Origin: Lachnospiraceae bacterium
Lineage (GTDB): Bacteria > Bacillota > Clostridia > Lachnospirales > Lachnospiraceae
DNA: 38,453 nucleotides
NCBI GenBank assembly: GCA_029225485.1
Contig: JAQXWO010000041.1
Location: forward strand, 1-38,453
Direction of reading: 5' to 3'
Part shown: positions 33,469 to 38,453 of the stretch, piece after piece
How positions within the stretch are numbered: position 1 is the stretch's first letter
Layout of the letters: each line of letters starts with the position of its first letter
The notes under the pieces: generated by a model
The model's input: only the letters and a program-made list of their open reading frames with translations
What the model was told of the DNA's origin: nothing
Databases searched by the model: none
Made by a program: the position numbers and the translations under genes

Positions 33469-33778
33469 TATAATCATGCAAATGAAGTACTGTTAAATAT
33501 TGGAGGGTATAAGTACGACAGGAAAACGAAAACATTTCCTGTATTTATCAATTATGACAAGTCAGAGGATATTAGTGATACGACCAAATACGAAGACCAT
33601 TTTACAGGCAGTAACAGTCTGATTGCAATATCAAAATTATTATTTGGGCTATATGCATGCAAGCGGCAATGTGAAAGAATTCATTATGCCGAATACAGAC
33701 AAGACCGCTGTTGAAATTGAGTGGCTCTTAGATGTTCCGGTTCGCGAAGATTTATTTGAATATATTGTAAATGAGTAG
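33469..33778 (+). pseudogene. C-terminal relic of a DUF3427-type DEAD/DEAH helicase
   Basis: One frame reads EVLLNIGGYKYDRKTKTF, then PVFINYDKSEDISDTTKYEDHF and SLIAISK, typical of the DUF3427 end of superfamily-2 helicases. After SLIAISK the match shifts to another frame (YLGYMHASGNVKEFIM, then TDKTAVEIEWLLDVPVRED to the stop at 33778). About 30-40 residues that normally lie between are missing, so an internal deletion with frameshift occurred near 33630-33645. An in-frame stop lies upstream at 33466 and the helicase core is absent. The gene is dead. Helicases of this kind often precede NUDIX genes, as mutT does here. Confidence 0.7.
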
Positions 33779-33787
33779 AGGTGTGAT

Positions 33788-34189
33788 ATGAAAACAATAA
33801 GGGTAGTGGCAGGAATTATCAAAGCAGCAAATAAAGAAGGTAAATCAATGATCTTTGCCACCCAGAGAGGTTATGGAGACCTAAAAGGTGGCTGGGAGTT
33901 CCCGGGTGGAAAGATTGAAGCAGGAGAAACACCACAGGAAGCTCTTGTGCGGGAGATCATGGAAGAGCTTGAAACAGAAATCAGAGTAGGAGAACTGTTA
34001 GATACGATAGAATATGATTACCCTTCATTTCATCTTTCTATGGATTGCTTCTGGGCAGAGATTATTTCCGGTAATTTGGTACTTAAGGAACATGAAGCAG
34101 CAAAATGGCTCACAAAAAATGAATTAGATTCCGTGGAGTGGCTTCCGGCGGATGTTACATTAATCGATAAAATACGAAGAGCCATGTAA
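33788..34189 (+). CDS. mutT: MutT-like NUDIX hydrolase (8-oxo-dGTP diphosphatase type)
   Basis: A 133-residue NUDIX enzyme that hydrolyses oxidised or non-canonical nucleoside triphosphates. The NUDIX box reads GGKIEAGETPQEALVREIMEELETEI, with all metal-binding Glu residues present; the usual Gly near its end is Glu, common in MutT homologues. The N-terminus MKTIRVVAGIIKAANKEGKSMIFATQRGYGDLKGGWEFPGG and the end AAKWLTKNELDSVEWLPADVTLIDKI are typical of MutT. AGAGGTG precedes ATG 33788, ten bases after the relic helicase stop, so it was probably once in an operon with it. Codon use is AT-richer than in the sugar locus. Confidence 0.87.
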   Translation: MKTIRVVAGIIKAANKEGKSMIFATQRGYGDLKGGWEFPGGKIEAGETPQEALVREIMEELETEIRVGELLDTIEYDYPSFHLSMDCFWAEIISGNLVLKEHEAAKWLTKNELDSVEWLPADVTLIDKIRRAM

Positions 34190-34221
34190 TGTGATATATA
34201 AATAACAAAAACTGGAGAACA

Positions 34222-34986
34222 ATGATGAATCGAAACAGAATAAAATCAGAATTTAAGAATTATGTGAGCGCTTACGACTCGCAGGATCCCAAGATAAGGC
34301 TGAAGATTCAGCATACATACAAAGTGGCGGATCTGTGTGAACGAATTGCCAGAAGCCTTTTATTGTCCGGGAAAGATATTGAGATTGCCTGGGTATGCGG
34401 CATGCTTCATGATATTGGAAGGTTTGAGCAGATCCGCAGATTCCATACTTTTAACGATGCAGAATCTGTGGATCATGCGAAGTTTGGAACAGAGCTTCTT
34501 TTTGGAGAAGAGCAGCTGATCCGGAAATTTGTGGAAGAAACAAACCGGGATCGTGTAATCAGAAATGCCATCTGCTGGCATAGTGCTTATCGTCTGCCAG
34601 AGGATTTAAGTGAAGAAGAAAAGGTGTTTTGTCAGATCTTACGGGATGCGGACAAGCTGGATATCCTGCGTGTAAATCTGGAGACTCCATTAGAAGACAT
34701 TTATAATGTGACCAGGGAAGAACTGCGGAAAAGTCAGATAACACCTGAAGTGATGGAAGCTGTGATGGAGCATCATGCAGTGATTCGAAGTGTGAAGAAG
34801 GCACCTGTAGATCATGTGGTGGGACATATTTGTCTTACCTTTGAACTGGTGTATCCCGTGAGCCGTGAAATTCTGAAAGAACAGGGATATCTGGATCGTC
34901 TGATGTATTTTGAAAGCACGAATCCGGAGACACAAAGGCAGTTTGATGTCATCAGGCGGGAGATGGAGAAGTATTTGTTGCAGTAA
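34222..34986 (+). CDS. HD-domain phosphohydrolase
   Basis: A 254-residue metal-dependent phosphohydrolase. The HD signature is complete: His31 in IQHTYKVADLCERIA, the His-Asp pair in VCGMLHDIGRFEQI (about residues 63-64), NAICWHSAYRLPE, and the final Asp in ILRDADKLDILRV. Proteins of this superfamily act on nucleotides, including (p)ppGpp and dNTPs; no synthetase, cGAS or receptor domain is attached here, so the substrate is open. It follows mutT by 32 bases and precedes the nuclease-helicase by 16, forming one likely transcript. Either ATG 34222 or ATG 34225 may be used; a TGGAG site lies upstream. Confidence 0.82.
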   Translation: MMNRNRIKSEFKNYVSAYDSQDPKIRLKIQHTYKVADLCERIARSLLLSGKDIEIAWVCGMLHDIGRFEQIRRFHTFNDAESVDHAKFGTELLFGEEQLIRKFVEETNRDRVIRNAICWHSAYRLPEDLSEEEKVFCQILRDADKLDILRVNLETPLEDIYNVTREELRKSQITPEVMEAVMEHHAVIRSVKKAPVDHVVGHICLTFELVYPVSREILKEQGYLDRLMYFESTNPETQRQFDVIRREMEKYLLQ

Positions 34987-35002
34987 ATAAAGGAAGAGTG
35001 AC

Positions 35003-36865
35003 ATGATAGTATATTCTGGACTCAAAAGTGACTTTTTATCTGCAGTAGAGCAGGATTCGATTGCTGCAGAAATAGAAGAAGCAATCTATAGTAAAATGCA
35101 TAGAAGAACGGCTCAAAATGAGTTTCGGTCATGGGAAAATTCTTTGGAATATATGTATAAAGTTTTGAATGATCATGCAATTCCCGAGAACGCTGGAGTT
35201 GCTATCGAATATAATATTCCACAGACTTCAAAGAGAATCGATTTTATTATTTCTGGTTACGGGGAGAAGAAAGATCCCAATGTTGTCATTATCGAATTGA
35301 AGCAGTGGGATAAGGTAGAAGCGGTAGAAGGGCAGGATGCACTGGTTGAAACCTTTACTGGCGGGGGAATGCGCAAGGTTGTGCATCCGTCATATCAGGC
35401 ATGGTCATATGCAGCTATGATTTACGACTACAATCAGAATGTGCAGATGGGAAATATTATTCTTCATCCATGCGCATACATGCACAATTACAGAAAAAGT
35501 GATCCCGAGAAATTAGAACAGAATCAATATAAAGAATATGTGGAGGATGCACCGATTTTCGCAAGAGGGGAAGTATCAAAGCTTCGCGATTTTATTAAAA
35601 AGTCAGTGAAATCCGGTGATAATAAACAGCTTTTATATGACATTGATAATGGAAAAATCAAACCATCCAAAAGCTTACAGGATTCTATTAAAAGCATGCT
35701 TGAAGGAAATCAGGAATTCATCATGCTGGATGAACAAAAGGTTGTCTATGAGGAAATTCTGCAGAAATCTTTGCTGTGCATGACAGACCAAAAAAAGAGA
35801 ACTGTCATCGTAAAAGGCGGGCCGGGAACGGGAAAAACAGTAGTTGCGATCAACCTCCTTGCGAAACTCACAAATGAAGGTTTATTTGCACAATATACTT
35901 CGAAAAACAGTGCCCCCAGAAATGTTTATGCCAAAAAGCTGACGGGTCACAAAAAGAGCAGTATCAATAATATGTTTAAGAGTTCGGGCTCTTATGTAGA
36001 TGCCGAATCGAATATCGTCGATGTGATAATCTGTGATGAGGCACACAGATTAAATGATAAATCCGGAATGTTTCATAACCTGGGAGAGAATCAGATAAAG
36101 GAAATTATTCATGCAGGTCTGTGCAGTATATTCTTTATTGATGAGAGCCAGAGAGTAACTCTAAGCGATATAGGAACTGTTGTGGAAATACAGAAGTGGG
36201 CAGAGGAACTTGATTCAGAAGTGTCTGAAATGGAACTGGTTTCTCAATTCAGGTGTAATGGCTCGGATGGATATTTAGCATGGCTTGATGATGTTCTTGA
36301 AATCCGTGAAACTGCTAATTTCGATTTGAAAGATGTGGATTATGATATAAGAATTGTAGATTCACCGAATGAGGTAAGAAACCTTATTGTGGAACGTAAT
36401 AAAGCGCATAATCAGTCACGGATCCTGGCTGGATATTGTTGGGCATGGCTGAAAGAAGGGCAAAATAATACGGATGTTCATGATATCAAAATCGGAGATT
36501 TTGAAATGAGCTGGAATCTTGGCAATACTACGACCTTTGCGATAGACGAAAATTCGGTGAATGAAGTTGGATGTATCCACACTTCTCAAGGTCTGGAATT
36601 CGATTATGCAGGTGTTATTATTGGTGACGACATGCGGTATGAAAATGGTCATATAGTTACTGATTTTACAAAACGAGCGAAAACGGACCAATCCTTAAAG
36701 GGAATTAAGAAGTTATATAAAGAGAATCCTGAACTGGCTTTGAAAAAAGCAGATGAAATAATAAAGAATACATATCGCACACTGATGACAAGGGGTATGA
36801 AGGGCTGCTATGTGTATTGCACTGACAAAAAACTGGCAGATTATTTACGAAAATGCATGGAATAA
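35003..36865 (+). CDS. Nuclease-helicase fusion (PD-(D/E)XK-like N-terminus + DUF2075 P-loop helicase)
   Basis: A 620-residue protein. The N-terminal 200 residues contain a restriction-nuclease-like core: Asp80 in KRIDFIISGYG and the ExK pair in VVIIELKQWDKVEA (residues 98-100), followed by YQAWSYA. The C-terminal part is a DUF2075 superfamily-1-like helicase with Walker A GGPGTGKT (residues 272-279), Walker B ICDEAHRL (about 343-350), FFIDESQRVT, VSQFRCNGSDGYLAWL and the motif HTSQGLEFDYAGVIIG. It could process DNA or RNA ends. It sits in an AT-rich operon with mutT, an HD hydrolase and MazG. Proteins of this type are suspected in defence; direct proof is lacking. Start at ATG 35003 after GGAAGAG. 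Confidence 0.82.
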   Translation: MIVYSGLKSDFLSAVEQDSIAAEIEEAIYSKMHRRTAQNEFRSWENSLEYMYKVLNDHAIPENAGVAIEYNIPQTSKRIDFIISGYGEKKDPNVVIIELKQWDKVEAVEGQDALVETFTGGGMRKVVHPSYQAWSYAAMIYDYNQNVQMGNIILHPCAYMHNYRKSDPEKLEQNQYKEYVEDAPIFARGEVSKLRDFIKKSVKSGDNKQLLYDIDNGKIKPSKSLQDSIKSMLEGNQEFIMLDEQKVVYEEILQKSLLCMTDQKKRTVIVKGGPGTGKTVVAINLLAKLTNEGLFAQYTSKNSAPRNVYAKKLTGHKKSSINNMFKSSGSYVDAESNIVDVIICDEAHRLNDKSGMFHNLGENQIKEIIHAGLCSIFFIDESQRVTLSDIGTVVEIQKWAEELDSEVSEMELVSQFRCNGSDGYLAWLDDVLEIRETANFDLKDVDYDIRIVDSPNEVRNLIVERNKAHNQSRILAGYCWAWLKEGQNNTDVHDIKIGDFEMSWNLGNTTTFAIDENSVNEVGCIHTSQGLEFDYAGVIIGDDMRYENGHIVTDFTKRAKTDQSLKGIKKLYKENPELALKKADEIIKNTYRTLMTRGMKGCYVYCTDKKLADYLRKCME

Positions 36866-36876
36866 AGGAGACACTT

Positions 36877-37197
36877 ATGAAACCAGAAACAATAGAACGA
36901 ATCAGAAAATTTACAGAAGACCGTGACTGGGATCAGTTCCATTCACCGGCGAATCTTGCAAAATCAATTGTAATCGAGGCGGCAGAATTATTGGAATGTT
37001 TTCAGTGGTCAGATGAAAATTTTGACCTGCAGCATGTCAAAGAAGAGCTTGCCGATGTCATGGTGTACACCCAGAATTTACTGGATAAGCTCGGGCTTGA
37101 TGCAGATGATATCATTCATATGAAAATGTCTCAGAACGAAGCAAAATATCCTGTGGATAAGGCAAAAGGGAAAGCTGATAAATACGACAGACTTTGA
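36877..37197 (+). CDS. MazG-like nucleotide pyrophosphohydrolase
   Basis: A 106-residue all-alpha NTP pyrophosphatase of the MazG/iMazG type, hydrolysing (d)NTPs to monophosphates. The metal-binding motifs are visible: SIVIEAAELLECFQW (EExxE-like with Glu residues) and VKEELADVMVYTQNLLDKL, then NEAKYPVDKAKGKADKY at the C-terminus. The track start at 36853 lies inside the preceding gene; AAAGGAG 6 bases before ATG 36877 supports the later start. It begins 11 bases after the nuclease-helicase stop and must be co-transcribed. Such single-domain enzymes may protect from or respond to infection, but a housekeeping role is equally possible. Confidence 0.85.
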   Translation: MKPETIERIRKFTEDRDWDQFHSPANLAKSIVIEAAELLECFQWSDENFDLQHVKEELADVMVYTQNLLDKLGLDADDIIHMKMSQNEAKYPVDKAKGKADKYDRL

Positions 37198-37249
37198 TGA
37201 GCAGATTATATCTGTTCCAGGTGTTGGGCAGTCAAGCAAGTATGAAATC

Positions 37250-37804
37250 TTATGAAGCTCTGGCTTCCGGATCCTTGACAATAGCAACTGTCGTTTCCCC
37301 ATAGGTTTTATCCGGATTCAGATATACTGCTTCGATGTCACTCCAGTCCCGTGTCTGGCGGCCGTTCCAGCGTTCTGGATGAGAAGCTTATGCGGCTTCA
37401 TAGACCTCATGACGTTTCCGGAGGATCTCATTGCTCTTTCCGTCATGACGTTGTGCCGGTGTGACAAATTTGATCCCGCTGTGATGGTGTTCAAAGCGGT
37501 ACCACTCGACGAAATGCCTGCACCAGATGCGCGCTTCTGTTACACTGTCAAATCCCTTCGGCTGATAGTTGGGACGATATTTCAATGTCTTGAATATCGA
37601 TTCCGAATACGGATTGTCATTGCTCACACGAGGACGGCTGTTTGATGGTGTTATGCCCGGTGCATACAGTGTTTCCAGCATGGTCGCTCCTTTCATGGGC
37701 GAACTATTATCGGAATGCAGCACCAGCGGCATGGTTGTCAGCCGCTTCTGTGCAATGCAGGCGCGTTTGATCAGTTCGCTTGCATGGTCTGCGGATTCCT
37801 CTTC
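37250..37804 (-). pseudogene. IS3-family orfB (integrase) C-terminal remnant
   Basis: The frame reads EEESADHASELIKRACIAQK, VLHSDNSSPMKGATMLETL, then RPRVSNDNPYSESIFKTLKY and FVEWYRFEHHHSGIKFV, the C-terminal half of an rve-type integrase with the second catalytic Asp region and the Glu (NPYSESIF). The N-terminal half is deleted. After HEVYEAA a TAA (37388-37390) interrupts the frame, beyond which SHPERWNGRQTRDWSDIEAV and YLNPDKTYGE continue the normal end to TAA at 37250. Two independent defects show it is inactive. Confidence 0.75.
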
Positions 37805-38231
37805 CCCAGAGCCGCTGCTTCCGCAAGGGCTTTTTCCTTTCGCTGCAGTTCTTTTTCAAGCTTTTTGCGTTCCTTCTGGGAGTCTTTGAGTTCTCGGTTG
37901 AGTCGGGCAGCCTCCTTTGCGATCCCGCCATTTGCATTCATGCAGGCATCCTTCCAGGCTTTGATCTGCTCGACATACAGCCCCTTTTTGCGGGCATATT
38001 CAGCCAGCTCAGCCTCATTAAGGCTGGCGGTTTCTACAACGATCAAAAATTTATCCTGTGTGCTCCAGTCATCCGGAGATGCATCCGTGCCAGGAGCGGC
38101 GTATCCTTCCTCGCTTTATCGCGCCAGTTGCGAAGGGTCTGTTCAGAGAGACCTTCTTCTTTAGCGATCTTTGTGATGGATTCGTTGTTTGGCGGAAGCA
38201 TGGCTTCCTTGAATTCTGGACTGTAGTTCAT
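37771..38231 (-). pseudogene. IS3-family orfA remnant (frameshifted)
   Basis: It starts at ATG 38231 with an AGGAAGGAG site: MNYSPEFKEAMLPPNNESIT, then a helix-turn-helix (IAKEEGLSEQTLRNWRDKAR). After DKARK the frame shifts (near 38110): the correct continuation, APGTDASPDDWSTQDKFLIV, lies in another frame and joins ORF 37771-38046 (VETASLNEAELAEYARKKGL). The end runs into the orfB remnant at LAEAAALGKR. The DNA-binding half is readable but interrupted. Confidence 0.72.
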
Positions 38232-38360
38232 GTGTAAAGCTCCTTCCTGTGGTAGTTCTATTCTACCACAAAAACTATTTCGCTTCACTGACAACTATCC
38301 TAACACACAGGGGCAGTGAGAATAGTTTATAGATTGTGTGTAAAAAATAGTTCTCTCATA

Positions 38361-38389
38361 TTGACAAAGGTCTATGCATCTGATAAACT
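38361..38389 (+). promoter_or_regulatory. Promoter of the gene at the right edge
   Basis: TTGACA (38361-38366), a 17-base spacer and TAAACT (38384-38389), 35 bases upstream of ATG 38424. Confidence 0.65.
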
Positions 38390-38390
38390 A

Positions 38391-38412
38391 CACATAGATA
38401 TAAATCTATGTG
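38391..38412. promoter_or_regulatory. Palindromic operator over the transcription start
   Basis: CACATAGAT-ATAA-ATCTATGTG is a perfect 9-base inverted repeat with a 4-base centre. It lies directly after the -10 box, covering the expected transcription start, the classic position for a repressor. A related TCTATG half-site lies inside the promoter spacer (38371). Confidence 0.6.
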
Positions 38413-38423
38413 AGGTGAAAAGC

Positions 38424-38453
38424 ATGACAAGAGAAGAGGTATCCCAGATCTGT
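38424..38453 (+). CDS. Start of an unidentified gene, cut by the window edge
   Basis: ATG 38424 with a GAGGTGA ribosome site opens the frame MTREEVSQIC and continues past the window. The upstream promoter and palindrome suggest an autoregulated transcription factor, but ten codons are too few to assign a family. Confidence 0.45.
   Translation, partial: MTREEVSQIC

Larger units (their letters stand above)
37213..38305 (-). mobile_element. Dead IS3-family insertion sequence
   Basis: The two ends match imperfectly as terminal inverted repeats: TGTTCCAGGTGTTGGGCAGT at 37213 and, read from the other end, TGTTAGGATAGTTGTCAGTG from 38305. Inside, both transposase genes are broken on the minus strand: orfA is frameshifted, most of orfB is deleted by fusion to orfA, and the orfB tail has an in-frame stop. 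The element is too short for an intact two-gene IS3 element. It cannot move itself. It closes the nuclease-helicase/MazG operon. Confidence 0.75.

Noticed and set aside
33425-33496. 23-codon ORF (MEKYLSG...) before the helicase relic
   Set aside because: No ribosome site and a different frame from the helicase relic; it is probably chance.
1-38453. CRISPR array, tRNA or rRNA genes
   Set aside because: No regularly spaced direct repeats and no cloverleaf or rRNA-like sequence were recognised on either strand.

Overview
The window looks like a chromosomal segment of a gut Lachnospiraceae (Clostridia; Blautia/Ruminococcus-like). The basis is Gram-positive AGGAGG-type ribosome sites, paired carbohydrate-ABC genes without a local ATPase, many intracellular glycoside hydrolases, YesN/AraC-type regulators and repeated intergenic stem-loop elements. 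The genus is an inference, not a database result.

Layout. (1) 1-6370: a truncated DppB-type permease remnant, then housekeeping genes: a YfcE-like phosphoesterase, a THUMP/RlmL-type RNA methyltransferase, a secreted papain-like (C1) protease, RdgB, a second YfcE-like phosphoesterase, an ArsC/Spx-family protein, and a thioredoxin whose leader can pair with its own ribosome site. (2) 6398-12195: a membrane diguanylate cyclase (minus strand), a GH51 arabinofuranosidase, a structured repeat element, and an NCS2 purine/pyrimidine permease. (3) 12340-15538: the tail of a deleted histidine kinase, its now orphaned YesN-type response regulator, and an ABC exporter pair. (4) 15558-31410: a carbohydrate locus with an AraC regulator, GH42 beta-galactosidase, GH95 enzyme, LuxR-type response regulator with GH5 enzyme, a polytopic histidine kinase divergent from a lipoprotein sugar-binding protein, a second sugar-binding protein with two permeases, and a GH35/DUF5597-type enzyme. 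(5) 31476-38453: a GNAT gene, a NifX-like/metal-binding/SlyD-like fusion, a decayed DUF3427-type helicase tail, MutT, an HD hydrolase, a nuclease-helicase (DUF2075), MazG, a dead IS3-family element, and the start of a gene behind a palindromic operator.

How it works together (inference). Oligosaccharides decorated with arabinose, galactose and fucose-like sugars, as in plant cell-wall side chains, would be captured outside the cell, imported by the MalF/MalG-type permeases with an ATPase encoded elsewhere, and trimmed in the cytoplasm. None of the glycoside hydrolases shows a signal peptide. The lipoprotein binding protein, histidine kinase and LuxR-type regulator surround the GH5 gene and could form a three-part sugar sensor. 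The AT-richer right end (about 33.4 kb onward) looks like accessory DNA. It carries nucleotide-cleaning enzymes around a nuclease-helicase, next to helicase and transposon wreckage, so it is a possible defence or genome-maintenance island.

Most interesting points: the NifX-Cys/His-SlyD fusion, the nuclease-helicase/MazG/MutT island, the sensor arrangement with two paralogous binding proteins (one without a lipobox), the orphaned response regulator behind a kinase scar, and several long inverted repeats in leaders and intergenic gaps.
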